Below, in pieces: positions 18,045 to 26,933 of a DNA stretch of 64,000 nt. The stretch lies in NCBI RefSeq assembly GCF_004022265.1, contig NZ_SAVB01000007.1, positions 117,950 to 181,949 on the forward strand, given 5' to 3'. How positions within the stretch are numbered: position 1 is the first letter of the stretch; each line of letters starts with the position of its first letter. The translations under genes were made by a program, and so were the position numbers. Under the pieces are notes generated by a model that saw only the letters and a list, made by a program, of their open reading frames with translations, was not told the DNA's origin and did no database searches. Source of the stretch: Paenirhodobacter ferrireducens. Lineage in GTDB: Bacteria > Pseudomonadota > Alphaproteobacteria > Rhodobacterales > Rhodobacteraceae.

Positions 18045-19907
18045 TCAGTCCTCGCGCACGAAATGGCCGGGGCCGGCCTCGCGGTAGCGCCGTTCGGGCG
18101 GCACGAAATCGAGCGGGCGGATCGGGTTCATCAGCTCGGACGGCGGCTGCGTGCGGCGCAGGTGACGCCGGGCCGGGTCGGGCACCGCCACCGCCTCGAT
18201 CAGGCGGCGGGTATAGGGGTGCTGCGGCGTCTCCATCACCGCGGCGCGCGGCCCGATCTCGACGATCTCGCCCTGATACATCACCGCGATGCGGTGGCTG
18301 ATCCGCTCGACCACCGCGATGTCATGCGAGATGAAGAGGAAGGCGATGCCGGTGCGCTCCTGGATGTCGAGCAGCAGGTTCACCACCTGCGCCTTCACCG
18401 AGACATCGAGCGCCGAGACGCTTTCGTCGGCGATGATCACCCGCGGGTCGAGCATCAGCGCGCGGGCGATGCACAGCCGCTGCCGCTGTCCGCCCGAGAA
18501 TTCATGCGGAAAGCGCTCGAGCATGGCGGGGTTCAGCCCGACCTGATCCATCAGCCGGGCGGCTTTGGCGCGGGCCTCGGTGGCGGGGCCCATGCGGTGT
18601 TCGAGGAAGGGCTCGACCAGCGCCTCGCCGATCGTCATGCGCGGGTTCAGGCTGGCGAGCGGGTCTTGCGGGATCATCTGGATCTCGCGGCGCTGGAGCC
18701 GCAGACGGCCGGGCGGCAGGGTGAAGAGTTCGGTGGCATCGAGCCGCACCGAACCCGTCGAGATGCCGCCCGCAAGGCGGATGATCGAGCGCCCGGTGGT
18801 CGACTTGCCGCAGCCCGACTCGCCCACCAGCGCCAGCGTCTCGGCCGGGTGGATCGCGAAGGAGACATGCTCGACCGCATGCACCCGCGCCACCTTGCGC
18901 CGCAGCAGCCCGCCGCGCACGTCAAAGCGGGTGACGAGGTCGCGCACCTCGAGCAGCGGCGCGCCGAGGTCGGGCTGGCGGGCGAGGGGCTGGCCCGGAG
19001 TCGCGGCCCCGGTCGCCGGGTCGATCGCGGGAAAGCGCAGCGGCACGGGTTCGCCCCGCATCGAGCCGAGCGCCGGCACGCTTGCCAGCAGCGCGCGGGT
19101 GTAGGGCGCGCGCGGCGCGTGGAACACCTGCGCCGTCGGGCCGTCCTCGACGACATCGCCGCGCAGCATCACCACGGTGCGGTCGGCCATCTCGGCCACC
19201 ACCCCCATGTCATGCGTGATGAACAGCATCGCCATCCCGTAGTCTTCCTGCAACTCCTTGAGAAGCGACAGGATCTCGCCCTGAACGGTGACGTCGAGCG
19301 CGGTCGTCGGTTCGTCCGCGATCAGCAGCTTCGGCCGCGAGGCCAGCGCCATCGCGATCATCACCCGTTGCCGCATCCCGCCCGAGAAGGCGTGCGGATA
19401 GTCATCGAGCCGGCGCGCGGCATCGGGGATGCGCACCCGCTCCATCAGCGCGACGGCGGCGCGCCGCGCCTCGGCGCGCGGCATCGGGCGGTGGCAGCAC
19501 AGCGCCTCGATCAGCTGCTCGCCGACCGTGTAGATCGGGTGCAGGCTGGTCATCGGCTCCTGGAAGATCATCGCCGCGCTGCGGCCGCGCACCCGTGCGA
19601 CCATCTCGGCCTCGGAGAGCGACAGCACCGCGGCGCCGTCGAGGGTGACCTCGCCGGTGATGCGGCTGGTCGCGGGGGCGAGCAGCCGCATCAGCGCGAG
19701 CGAGGTGACGCTCTTGCCGGAGCCGGATTCGCCCACCAGCGCGACGGTCTCGCCCGCCGCGACGGTCAGCGACAGCCCGTGCACCACCTCGTTCCAGGCG
19801 CCGCGCGCGCCCCGGAAGGCGACGCGCAGGTCATGGATCGACAGGATCGGGGAGGGCGCGCCGGGGGAGGCGGCGTCGGGCAGGGGGAAGGTCGGTCTTT
19901 CGGTCAT
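18045..19907 (-). CDS. Peptide-type ABC transporter ATPase, two nucleotide-binding domains fused (second system)
   Basis: A 620-residue tandem ATPase of the DppD-DppF fusion type. Domain 1 carries [17 protein letters not shown] and LLIADEPTT. Domain 2 carries [17 protein letters not shown] and [12 protein letters not shown]. Both end in the oligopeptide-family extension ([22 protein letters not shown]). It is similar in plan to the ATPase at 8239-10044 but clearly divergent, so the two systems are paralogues or separately acquired and not a recent duplication. Its ATG overlaps the stop of the permease gene by 4 bp. Confidence 0.92.
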   Translation of the reverse strand: MTERPTFPLPDAASPGAPSPILSIHDLRVAFRGARGAWNEVVHGLSLTVAAGETVALVGESGSGKSVTSLALMRLLAPATSRITGEVTLDGAAVLSLSEAEMVARVRGRSAAMIFQEPMTSLHPIYTVGEQLIEALCCHRPMPRAEARRAAVALMERVRIPDAARRLDDYPHAFSGGMRQRVMIAMALASRPKLLIADEPTTALDVTVQGEILSLLKELQEDYGMAMLFITHDMGVVAEMADRTVVMLRGDVVEDGPTAQVFHAPRAPYTRALLASVPALGSMRGEPVPLRFPAIDPATGAATPGQPLARQPDLGAPLLEVRDLVTRFDVRGGLLRRKVARVHAVEHVSFAIHPAETLALVGESGCGKSTTGRSIIRLAGGISTGSVRLDATELFTLPPGRLRLQRREIQMIPQDPLASLNPRMTIGEALVEPFLEHRMGPATEARAKAARLMDQVGLNPAMLERFPHEFSGGQRQRLCIARALMLDPRVIIADESVSALDVSVKAQVVNLLLDIQERTGIAFLFISHDIAVVERISHRIAVMYQGEIVEIGPRAAVMETPQHPYTRRLIEAVAVPDPARRHLRRTQPPSELMNPIRPLDFVPPERRYREAGPGHFVRED

Positions 19908-20875
19908 TTGCGCCGCAACCTCGGGTCGATCAGGATGCACAGAAGGTCGACGACCGCATTCGCGAGCACGACGAAGAAAGAGGCATAGAGCACCGCGGCC
20001 ATGATCATCGGCAGGTCGAGCACCTTCAGCGCCTGATAGGTCAGCCGGCCGACGCCGTTCAGGCCGAAGACGACCTCGGTCAGCACCGCGGCGCCGCCGA
20101 CGAGCACGCCGAAATCCATGCCGAACATGATGACGACCGGGATGATCGCGGCGCGGGTGGCATGCTTGAGCAGCACCCGCCGCGCCGTCAGCCCCTTGGC
20201 GCGGGCGGTGCGGATATAATCTTCCTGATAGGTCTCGATGATCCCGGTGCGCAGCATCCGGCCGTAAAGCCCGATGTAGAGGAACGAGAGCGTGATCCAC
20301 GGGAAGACGAGGGCGAGGAACCAGCGCGCCGGGCTTTCGCTCAGTGGCACATAGCCAAGCGGCGGCACCCAGGAGAAGGCCCAGGTGTCATGCAGCCGGC
20401 TCTGGGTGACAAGGTTCACCATCTCGCCCACCCAGAACACCGGCATGGCGACCGCCATCATCGACACGCCCATCAGGATCTTGTCGGGCAGCCGGTCCTT
20501 GAAGGCGGCGGCGATGATCCCGGTGGCGGCGCCAAGCGCCATCCACAGCACCGCGGCCCCCGCCACGAGCGACAGCGTCACCGGGGCGGCGGCGGTCAGC
20601 GTCGGCACGATCTTCTGACCGCGGTTGACGAAGGAGGTCAGGTCGCCGGTGACGAACATCTTGCGCATCATCACCCCGTATTGCACCCAGATCGGCCGAT
20701 CGAGGCCGAAGTCGTGGCGCACGGCGGTCACCGTCTCGGGGGCGGCGTTGCGGCCGGCGATGCGCGCCGCCGGGTCGGCGCCCGGGGTGGCGAAGAAGAT
20801 CAGGAAGGTGATGACGCTGATGCCGACCATCACCACCACCATCCGCGCGAGGCGCGACAGGATCACGGCCAGCAT
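19904..20875 (-). CDS. ABC transporter permease, DppB type (second system)
   Basis: A 323-residue permease with a first helix at ARMVVVMVGISVITFLIFF, the family loop GADPAARIAGRNAAPETVTAVRHDFGLDRP, a longer than usual periplasmic insert after helix 3, and the coupling motif DYIRTARAKGLTARRVLLKHATRAA. It couples to the ATPase by a 4-bp gene overlap and to the upstream permease by TGATG. Confidence 0.92.
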   Translation of the reverse strand: MLAVILSRLARMVVVMVGISVITFLIFFATPGADPAARIAGRNAAPETVTAVRHDFGLDRPIWVQYGVMMRKMFVTGDLTSFVNRGQKIVPTLTAAAPVTLSLVAGAAVLWMALGAATGIIAAAFKDRLPDKILMGVSMMAVAMPVFWVGEMVNLVTQSRLHDTWAFSWVPPLGYVPLSESPARWFLALVFPWITLSFLYIGLYGRMLRTGIIETYQEDYIRTARAKGLTARRVLLKHATRAAIIPVVIMFGMDFGVLVGGAAVLTEVVFGLNGVGRLTYQALKVLDLPMIMAAVLYASFFVVLANAVVDLLCILIDPRLRRK

Positions 20876-21918
20876 CAGCGCCCCCGCACGGATTTCGGGT
20901 CGAGGATGTCGCGCAGCACGTCCCCGAACAGGTTGAGCAGCATCACCGTCACCATGATCGCGATGCCGGGCGCCATCGACACGACCGGGCGCGAGTAGAG
21001 CAGCGCCTGACCGTCCTGCAAGATCGTGCCCCAGCTGGCATTGGGCGCCTGCACGCCGACCGACAGGAAGGACAGCGAGCTTTCGGTGACGATGTTCAGC
21101 GCCATCAGCATCGGCGCAAAGACGATCAGCGTGGTCGCGACATTGGGCAGGATGTGGCGCCACAGGATGCGCGAGGGGCGGATGCCAAGCCCGCGCGCCG
21201 CCAGCACGAAGTCGCTGTTGGTGATGGCGATCACCCGGCCGCGCACCGGGCGCGCGACATAGGGCACATAGACCAGCCCGATGATGATGATCGGCACCAC
21301 GAGGCTCGAGGAACTGATGTGGATCGGCCCGATCTCGAAGGTCTTGCCGAGCATCACGATCGAGAGCGAGATCGCCAGCAGATAGACCGGAAAGGCCCAG
21401 ATCATGTCGATCAGGTTCGACAGGACGGTATCGACCCTGCCGCCGGCATAGCCCGCGACGATGCCGATCACCGCGGCGCAGACGAGGCACAGCAGCGTCG
21501 CCGCGCCGGCGATGATCAGCGAATTCTGCCCGCCATAGAGCAGCCGCGCCGCGACGTCGCGGCCCTGATTGTCGGCGCCGAGGAAGTATTTCGGCCCCCA
21601 GGTTGGCCCGATCGGGGTGACGCCAAGGCCAAGCCCCTCGGTCGAGCGCTCCATCACCGGGCTGCGCTTGCCGTCGATCAGGATCTTGGCGCTCAGCCCC
21701 GAGCGGAAGGGATCGGTCTGCGCGACATGTTTCGCATAGACCGGCGCCAGCACCGTCGCCAGCACGATGAGCACCAGACCGAGCCCCGAGAGCACCGCGG
21801 TGCGGCTCGAGGCAAGGCCCTGAAGCGCACGGCGCCAGGGACCGGCGGGCGGCGGCCGCGCGCCCCCGGCCGCATCGGCCGGAGGCATGGAGCCCGTTTC
21901 GGGTCGGTCGGTCGTCAT
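20875..21918 (-). CDS. ABC transporter permease, DppC type (second system)
   Basis: A 347-residue permease, longer than the first system's DppC because of an about 35-residue Pro/Ala-rich cytoplasmic N-terminus and an extended first periplasmic loop with TEGLGLGVTPIGPTWGPKYF. The diagnostic YFLGADNQGRDVAARLLYGG and the EAA-like LAARGLGIRPSRILWRHILPN are present. It begins 25 bp after the binding-protein gene. Confidence 0.9.
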   Translation of the reverse strand: MTTDRPETGSMPPADAAGGARPPPAGPWRRALQGLASSRTAVLSGLGLVLIVLATVLAPVYAKHVAQTDPFRSGLSAKILIDGKRSPVMERSTEGLGLGVTPIGPTWGPKYFLGADNQGRDVAARLLYGGQNSLIIAGAATLLCLVCAAVIGIVAGYAGGRVDTVLSNLIDMIWAFPVYLLAISLSIVMLGKTFEIGPIHISSSSLVVPIIIIGLVYVPYVARPVRGRVIAITNSDFVLAARGLGIRPSRILWRHILPNVATTLIVFAPMLMALNIVTESSLSFLSVGVQAPNASWGTILQDGQALLYSRPVVSMAPGIAIMVTVMLLNLFGDVLRDILDPKSVRGR

Positions 21919-21943
21919 CTCGGGCCCCTGTCCTCGTCGCGGC

Positions 21944-23626
21944 TCACTGCACCCAGGCGTTCGCGATCAGCCAGTGATACTGGTTCGAGAAGGCATAGTT
22001 GCCGACCCGGGTGCTGAGCAGGTCGACCTGCTTCGGGGTGAAGAGCGGCAGCGCCGGCGCTGCCTCCATCACCGCCCCGTCGATCTTCGCCCATTCCGCA
22101 TCGGCCGCGGCCGGATCGGTCGCGCCAAGCGCGATCGCGGCCTTCATCCGGTCGTCGATGCCCTTGTCGCAGAAGCCCGCGATGTTGATCGAGGCATCCG
22201 ATCCGGGGTGGAACGAGTCGCAGCCGAAGAGCACGTTGAGGAAGTTCGAGGCGGCCGGATAGTCGGCATACCACTGGCTGATCGAGATCTGCACCTTGTT
22301 GTTGGTGTTCTGGATATAGGTGAACTGGATGTCGCCCGAGATCGTCTGCACCGCGGCCTCGTAGCCCAGGTCGCTCAGCACCGACTGCAGATAGGTGCCG
22401 ATCCCGCGCGAGGCGGCGTTGTCCTCGGTCACGATGGTGACCTTCTCGCCCTTGGTGCCGCTTTCCTCGACCAGCTGCATTGCCTTGTCCATGTCGGGCG
22501 CGCTCCAGCTGTCGCCGGGATCGAGCGTGTATTGGCACTGATCGACATGGCCCGGGAAGTCGGGCGGCAGCACCTGACAGACGGGCTGCGCGAGCGCCGG
22601 CCCGCCGAAGAGCGACACGAGCGCATCGCGGTCGATGGCATAGTTCAGCGCCTGACGCACGCGCACGTCGTTGAAGGGCGCAAGGTTCACGTTCATCGGC
22701 GCGTACCACCACGCCGAGAGCGGCGCGAGGTGGATCTGGTCGGGGGCGGCGGTGCTCAGCTCGGCCAGGCGGTCGGCCGGCGGCTGGTCGAACATCCAGT
22801 CGGCCTGACCGTTCAGGATCGCGTTCACCGCGGCTTCCTCGGTGCCGCCGAAGGTATAGTCGATCTCGTCGACATGGCCCTCGGGCTGGGCGTCCTTGCT
22901 CCATTCGCTGAAGGCCGGGTTGCGCACGATCACCATCGAGTTGTTCGGATCGTAGCTTTTCACCATGTAGGCGCCGGTGCCCGGGATCGGCGCGTTGCCG
23001 TTGTCCTTGGCCGTCGTCTCGGCCGGCAGGATCGAGGCATGCGGCGCGCTCAGCTTGAACAGGAATTCCGGATCGGGAGCGACGAGGTTGATCGTCACCG
23101 TACCGGCGGCCTTGTCGGCCACGATGCCGCCCGCAAGCGTGCAGTCGGCCGGCGCGGCAAGGCACTGATCGGCGCCGACGATGCCGTTGTAGAAGGTGCC
23201 CGCGGTCGGGCCCAGCACCTTGAAGATGCGCTGGAACGAGGCCTCCACGTCGTCGGTGGTCATCTCCTTGCCGTTCGAGAATTTCACCCCCTTGCGCAGG
23301 GTGAAGGTATAGGTCTTGCCGTCGTTCGACACCTCGGGCAGGGCCGCGGCGAGATCGGCGACGACCTCCTTGCTTTCCGGGCCGCCGACCTTCTTGAAGC
23401 CGACGAGCCCGTCATAGAGGAAGGCATACAGCTGCCAGAACTGCGAGGTGTAGTTCACATGCGGGTCGAGCGTGCCCTGCGAGGACACCGACACCAGCCT
23501 GAGCGTGCCGCCGCGATGCGCGTCCTGGGCCGCGGCGAAGCCGGGCGCGAGCCCGGCCAGAAGGGCAATCGTCGCGACCGTCGCCGCCCAGCGTCCGGGG
23601 CGCGCGGGGGTGAGCTTCGTGATCAT
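21944..23626 (-). CDS. Periplasmic substrate-binding protein, family 5 (second peptide importer)
   Basis: A 560-residue SBP_bac_5 protein with a signal peptide ending GFAAAQ (about residue 34). Family signatures are VSVSSQGTLDPHVNYTSQFW, VSNDGKTYTFTLRKGVKFSNGKEM, IPGTGAYMVKSYDPNNSMV and FNDVRVRQALNYAIDRDALV. It has several cysteines in the mature part, unusual for the family and possibly disulphide-bonded. It is the first gene of the second importer operon, divergent from the LuxR solo gene, and an AAGGAGT ribosome-binding site precedes the ATG. A LuxR-type palindrome lies in the intergenic region it shares with luxR. Confidence 0.9.
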   Translation of the reverse strand: MITKLTPARPGRWAATVATIALLAGLAPGFAAAQDAHRGGTLRLVSVSSQGTLDPHVNYTSQFWQLYAFLYDGLVGFKKVGGPESKEVVADLAAALPEVSNDGKTYTFTLRKGVKFSNGKEMTTDDVEASFQRIFKVLGPTAGTFYNGIVGADQCLAAPADCTLAGGIVADKAAGTVTINLVAPDPEFLFKLSAPHASILPAETTAKDNGNAPIPGTGAYMVKSYDPNNSMVIVRNPAFSEWSKDAQPEGHVDEIDYTFGGTEEAAVNAILNGQADWMFDQPPADRLAELSTAAPDQIHLAPLSAWWYAPMNVNLAPFNDVRVRQALNYAIDRDALVSLFGGPALAQPVCQVLPPDFPGHVDQCQYTLDPGDSWSAPDMDKAMQLVEESGTKGEKVTIVTEDNAASRGIGTYLQSVLSDLGYEAAVQTISGDIQFTYIQNTNNKVQISISQWYADYPAASNFLNVLFGCDSFHPGSDASINIAGFCDKGIDDRMKAAIALGATDPAAADAEWAKIDGAVMEAAPALPLFTPKQVDLLSTRVGNYAFSNQYHWLIANAWVQ

Positions 23627-23927
23627 GGTCAACTCCTTGTTGGATTGTTTTGTCCGGGCAGGGCGGGGAAGGCCCCTGCGCTGCACGGTGTTTTTTCCCG
23701 AGTCGCGGCGGCGGCCGGAGCAGGTCGGACCGTCCGCGGGGCAGGACGGATCGCACAAGAAGACTGCTCGAATTTCAGGCCATTCGCCACGTGTCGGCAT
23801 CGTTTCTCACGTTTCGGGCGCACCGGGCGCTCTGCCTGTCGATATTGTGGCAAGGCTTGGCCCCGCGTAACCTATCAAAAATGATAGAGGCCCGGTCCGG
23901 CGACCGCGGCGGTTCAGGGGAGACGCG
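23627..23927. promoter_or_regulatory. Divergent intergenic region between the peptide importer and the LuxR solo
   Basis: About 300 bp with no gene that I can support. The part near luxR holds the 16-bp palindrome at 23872-23887, 40 bp before the luxR ATG. The part near the binding-protein gene is T-rich on the plus strand (GTTTTTTCCC near 23690). Both promoters must lie here. Confidence 0.5.
23872..23887. promoter_or_regulatory. Candidate operator of the LuxR solo, copy 1
   Basis: CTATCAAAAATGATAG: 6-bp inverted arms CTATCA/TGATAG around AAAA, located 40 bp upstream of the LuxR-solo ATG in the divergent promoter region. A copy matching at 14 of 16 positions, in reverse orientation, lies before the proline iminopeptidase gene (24698-24713). 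Confidence 0.65.
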
Positions 23928-24695
23928 ATGCTGACGGTTGCCTCGCATCTGGTCGGAGACTTCGGGCCCGGCCCCGGGCTCGGGGCGGAGACGCTCGAAC
24001 GCGGGGTGGACCGCTTCTTCGAGGTCGCGCGCGGCTTCGGCGCCTCGGCGCTGATCTACGATTACACCCCCGCGCGGCACGAGGCGGACGGGGCGGTGAT
24101 GGCGCCCTCGGTGATGGAGGTGCGCAACCTCGATCCGGGGATGATCGACTATTGGTGCGGGCGCGGCTATGCGCGCCACGATCCGGTGCAGGCGGTGGCG
24201 GTGAATTCGGTCGCGCCCTTCATCTGGAGCTATGACGCCGAGGCGGGCGAGCTGAGCCAGGGCTATCTGACCAGCCATTCCCGCCCGGTGGTCGAGTTCG
24301 TCTCGGCCAGCGGCTTCGTCAATGGCATCACCGTGCCGATCCATCTGCCCGATGGCGGCTATGTCACGGTGAACGGGCTGTGGAACGGGCCCGGACAGGC
24401 CTTCGGCCGCGTTGCACTGCAGGTGCTGCCGGGCTTTGCGCTGATGGCGCAGGCGTTCCAGAACGAGATCGGCTCGCCCGGACGGCGGCTGACCGCCACC
24501 CGCCCGGTGCTGAGCGCGCGCGAGCGCGAATGCCTCGACCATGCCGCGCGCGGGCTTTCGGCCAAGGAGACCTCGCGGCTGATCGAGCGCTCGGTGCCGA
24601 CGGTGGTGATGCATCTCAACGCCGCGGTGCGCAAGCTCGGCGCGCGCAACCGCAGCCATGCCGTGGCCGAGGCGGTGCGGCGCGGGCTGATCTGA
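23928..24695 (+). CDS. LuxR-family solo regulator of the plant-responsive (OryR/PipR) subgroup
   Basis: A 255-residue protein with an N-terminal autoinducer-binding-like domain and a C-terminal GerE-type HTH (LSARERECLDHAARGLSAKETSRLIERS, about 193-220). Aligned by eye with TraR around NLDPGMIDYWCGRGYARHDPV, the ligand-pocket Trp57 and Tyr61 are replaced by Met72 and Trp76, while Asp85-Pro86, Trp100 and Gly133 are kept. That Met/Trp pair defines LuxR solos of plant-associated bacteria, which sense plant compounds and not acyl-homoserine lactones and typically control an adjacent pip gene. No luxI is nearby, and pip follows directly at 24772. The family is certain; the ligand class is inferred. 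Confidence 0.88.
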   Translation: MLTVASHLVGDFGPGPGLGAETLERGVDRFFEVARGFGASALIYDYTPARHEADGAVMAPSVMEVRNLDPGMIDYWCGRGYARHDPVQAVAVNSVAPFIWSYDAEAGELSQGYLTSHSRPVVEFVSASGFVNGITVPIHLPDGGYVTVNGLWNGPGQAFGRVALQVLPGFALMAQAFQNEIGSPGRRLTATRPVLSARERECLDHAARGLSAKETSRLIERSVPTVVMHLNAAVRKLGARNRSHAVAEAVRRGLI

Positions 24696-24697
24696 CC

Positions 24698-24713
24698 CCC
24701 TCATTTTTGATAG
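24698..24713. promoter_or_regulatory. Candidate operator of the LuxR solo, copy 2 (pip promoter)
   Basis: CCCTCATTTTTGATAG matches the reverse complement of the palindrome at 23872-23887 in 14 of 16 bases. One half-site is perfect and the other weakened. It lies 58 bp upstream of the pip ATG, directly after the luxR stop, a suitable place for activator binding near a -35 region. Confidence 0.6.
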
Positions 24714-24771
24714 CTGCTAGCCGCCTGCCGCCGCCGATAGAGTTTCGGGGAACCGGCACAGGAGGGCGAAG

Positions 24772-25701
24772 ATGCAGGATCGGACGCAGGCGGAACTTCC
24801 GACGCGCGAGGGCTTCATGCCGTTTCGCGACTGGCAGACCTGGTATCGGGTCACCGGCGATCCCGGAAACGGCAAGCTGCCGCTTGTCATCGCGCATGGC
24901 GGGCCGGGCTGCACGCATGACTATGTCGACAGCTTCAGGGAGATCGCCGCGCTCGATGGCCGGGCGGTGATCCATTACGACCAGCTCGGCAATGGCAATT
25001 CCACCCACCTGCCCGAGAAGGGGCCCGAGTTCTGGACGGTCGATCTGTTCCTCGACGAGCTCGACCACCTGCTCGACCATCTGGGCATCCGCAACCGCTA
25101 TGCCTATCTCGGCCAGTCCTGGGGCGGGATGCTGGGCGGCGAACATGCGGTGCGCCGGCCCGCGGGGCTGAAGGCGATCATCTTCGCCAACAGTCTGGCC
25201 AGCATGCCGACCTGGGTCGCCGAGGCGAACCGGCTGCGCGCCGAACTGCCGGCCGAGGTGCAGCAGACGCTGTTGCGCCACGAGGCCGCGGGCACGCTGA
25301 CTGATCCGGACTATCTGGCGGCCTCGCGGGTCTTCTATCTGCGCCACGTCTGCCGGCTTGACCCCTGGCCGCCCGAGGTGACCCGCACCTTCGAGCTGAT
25401 GGATCTCGACAACACCGTCTATCGCGCGATGAACGGGCCGACCGAGTTCCACGTCATCGGCACGATGAAGGACTGGACGATCGAGGACCGGTTGCATCTG
25501 GTGAACGTGCCGGCGCTGGTGATCTCGGGCAAGTACGACGAGGCGACGCCGCTGGTGACGAAGCCGCTGGTCGAGAATATCCCCGGCGCCCGCTGGGTGC
25601 TGTTCGAGCACTCGGCCCACATGCCCCATGTCGAGGAAAAGGCGCTGTGCCTGCGCACCGTGTCCGACTTCCTGACCGGGGTCGAGGCCGCGGGCGTCTG
25701 A
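24772..25701 (+). CDS. pip: Proline iminopeptidase (alpha/beta-hydrolase, S33 family)
   Basis: A 309-residue alpha/beta-hydrolase of the proline iminopeptidase type. The oxyanion motif is [10 protein letters not shown], followed by YDQLGNGNS. The nucleophile elbow GQSWGG contains Ser116, and the Asp256 (GKYDEATP) and His283 (HSAHMPHVE) complete the triad. These enzymes release N-terminal proline or hydrolyse related amides. Adjacent to a LuxR solo of the OryR/PipR type, it matches the pip gene that such regulators activate. It has its own promoter region with an operator copy. A perfect GC hairpin follows the stop. Confidence 0.9.
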   Translation: MQDRTQAELPTREGFMPFRDWQTWYRVTGDPGNGKLPLVIAHGGPGCTHDYVDSFREIAALDGRAVIHYDQLGNGNSTHLPEKGPEFWTVDLFLDELDHLLDHLGIRNRYAYLGQSWGGMLGGEHAVRRPAGLKAIIFANSLASMPTWVAEANRLRAELPAEVQQTLLRHEAAGTLTDPDYLAASRVFYLRHVCRLDPWPPEVTRTFELMDLDNTVYRAMNGPTEFHVIGTMKDWTIEDRLHLVNVPALVISGKYDEATPLVTKPLVENIPGARWVLFEHSAHMPHVEEKALCLRTVSDFLTGVEAAGV

Positions 25702-25721
25702 GCCGTGCGGCCGCGCAGGAC

Positions 25722-25743
25722 CCGGCCGGGGCATCCCGGCCGG
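25722..25743. terminator. GC hairpin between convergent genes
   Basis: Perfect 9-bp arms CCGGCCGGG (25722-25730) and CCCGGCCGG (25735-25743) around GCAT, between the convergent pip and alcohol dehydrogenase genes. There is no U-tract on either strand, so it may act as an mRNA 3'-end stabiliser or a weak bidirectional terminator. Confidence 0.45.
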
Positions 25744-25761
25744 ATCGCGGTCCGGGCGCGC

Positions 25762-26799
25762 TCAGGCGCTCAGGATCACCTTCATCGCCTTTTCGCGTGC
25801 AGCATTGGCGAACACGTCATAGGCGGTCATCATCTCGTCGAGCTTGAAGCGGTGGGTGACGAGCTTTGCCGGGTCGACCCGGGCATTGCCGAGCGTCTTC
25901 AGCAGCATCGGCGTGGTGTTGGTGTTCACCAGCCCCATCGAGATGTTGATGTTCTTGATCCAGAGTTCCTCGATGTGCAGCTCGACCGGCTTGCCGTGCA
26001 CGCCGACGTTGGCGATGTTGCCGCCCGCCGCAACGATCTTCTGGCAGGTGTCGAAGGTCGCCGGCACGCCGACCGCCTCGATCGCCACGTCGACGCCCTT
26101 GCCATGCGTCATCTCCATGACCCGCGCCACCACGTCCTCGCTGCCGACCTGAATCGTGTCGGTGGCGCCGAACTGGCGGGCAAGCTCGAGCCGCGCCGGG
26201 TCCATGTCGATCATGATGATCCGGCCGGGCGAGAGGAACTGCGCGGTGAGCAGCACCGACATCCCCACCGGGCCGGCGCCGACCACGGCGATGGTGTCGC
26301 CGGGCTTCACATGGCCGTATTGCACGCCGATCTCGAAGCCGGTCGGCAGGATGTCCGACAGCATCACCAGCGCCTCTTCGTCGGCCCCCGCCGGGATCGG
26401 GTGCAACGAATGATCGGCATGCGGGATGCGCACGTATTCGGCCTGCGTGCCGTCGATCATGTGGCCGAGAATCCAGCCGCCATCGTCGCAATGGGCATAG
26501 AGATGGCGCTTGCAGTTCGGGCATTTGCCGCAGGAGGTGACGCAGGAGATCAGCACCGTGTCGCCGGTCTTGAAGTTCACCACCGCGTCGCCGACCTCCT
26601 CGACGATGCCGACGCCCTCGTGGCCCAGCGTGCGGCCCGGCGCCACGGTCGGCACATCGCCCTTCAGGATGTGCAGGTCGGTGCCACAGATCGTGGTCTT
26701 GCTGATCTTCACGATCACGTCGGTCGGTTTCAGGATCGTCGGCCGATCCTTCTCGACCCATTCCTTCTGGCCGGGGCCGCGGAACACCAGTGCTTTCAT
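25762..26799 (-). CDS. Zinc-dependent alcohol dehydrogenase (MDR family)
   Basis: A 345-residue medium-chain dehydrogenase. Catalytic zinc ligands are Cys38 (ICGTDLH) and His60-Glu61 (GHEG). The structural zinc loop has Cys90, 93, 96 and 104 (SCGKCPNCKRHLYAHC). The Rossmann motif is VVGAGPVGMS at about 172. It oxidises a primary or secondary alcohol with NAD(P). It follows the AcoR-like regulator on the same strand after 134 bp containing two palindromes, so it is likely that regulator's target. The substrate is unknown; ethanol or another small alcohol is plausible for the family. Confidence 0.88.
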   Translation of the reverse strand: MKALVFRGPGQKEWVEKDRPTILKPTDVIVKISKTTICGTDLHILKGDVPTVAPGRTLGHEGVGIVEEVGDAVVNFKTGDTVLISCVTSCGKCPNCKRHLYAHCDDGGWILGHMIDGTQAEYVRIPHADHSLHPIPAGADEEALVMLSDILPTGFEIGVQYGHVKPGDTIAVVGAGPVGMSVLLTAQFLSPGRIIMIDMDPARLELARQFGATDTIQVGSEDVVARVMEMTHGKGVDVAIEAVGVPATFDTCQKIVAAGGNIANVGVHGKPVELHIEELWIKNINISMGLVNTNTTPMLLKTLGNARVDPAKLVTHRFKLDEMMTAYDVFANAAREKAMKVILSA

Positions 26800-26824
26800 C
26801 TCGAAGCCTCCTCACTCGATTTCA

Positions 26825-26840
26825 GCATGCGATTGCATGC
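26825..26840. repeat. Short palindrome upstream of the alcohol dehydrogenase
   Basis: GCATGCGATTGCATGC: two self-complementary GCATGC boxes around GATT, 26 bp upstream of the alcohol dehydrogenase ATG. It is close to the promoter core. The GG and GC elements here are spaced 9 and not 10 nt apart, so I do not call it a sigma-54 promoter. Confidence 0.4.
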
Positions 26841-26894
26841 CGGAGCATAGAAGGCGGGCGAGAGGGGCCGGAAGGGCGGGGCAGGGGCGGCTTC

Positions 26895-26911
26895 TGTCCG
26901 ATTTTCGGACA
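26895..26911. promoter_or_regulatory. Palindrome TGTCCG-N5-CGGACA upstream of the alcohol dehydrogenase
   Basis: TGTCCGATTTTCGGACA, a 17-bp palindrome about 96 bp upstream of the alcohol dehydrogenase ATG and just after the AcoR-like gene. The same arms with the same 5-bp spacing recur at 44044-44060, before the TRAP transporter. It is a likely enhancer-type site for the AcoR-like regulator or another dimeric regulator. Confidence 0.55.
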
Positions 26912-26933
26912 CTCCGGCCCCGGCGCGGGGGTG

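Noticed and set aside
16656..19988. Very long open frame on the plus strand antisense to the aminopeptidase and ABC ATPase genes
   Set aside because: High GC content keeps antisense frames open. Its translation is a low-complexity Arg/Gly/His/Asp string, while the minus strand encodes intact, motif-bearing enzymes.
23690..23700. T-rich run as an intrinsic terminator in the divergent importer/luxR region
   Set aside because: No adjacent stable stem and the location is between two divergent starts, where a terminator is not expected.
26800..26860. Possible sigma-54 promoter before the alcohol dehydrogenase
   Set aside because: GG and GC elements are 9 and not 10 nt apart, and the nearby AcoR-like regulator lacks the GAFTGA loop needed for sigma-54 activation.
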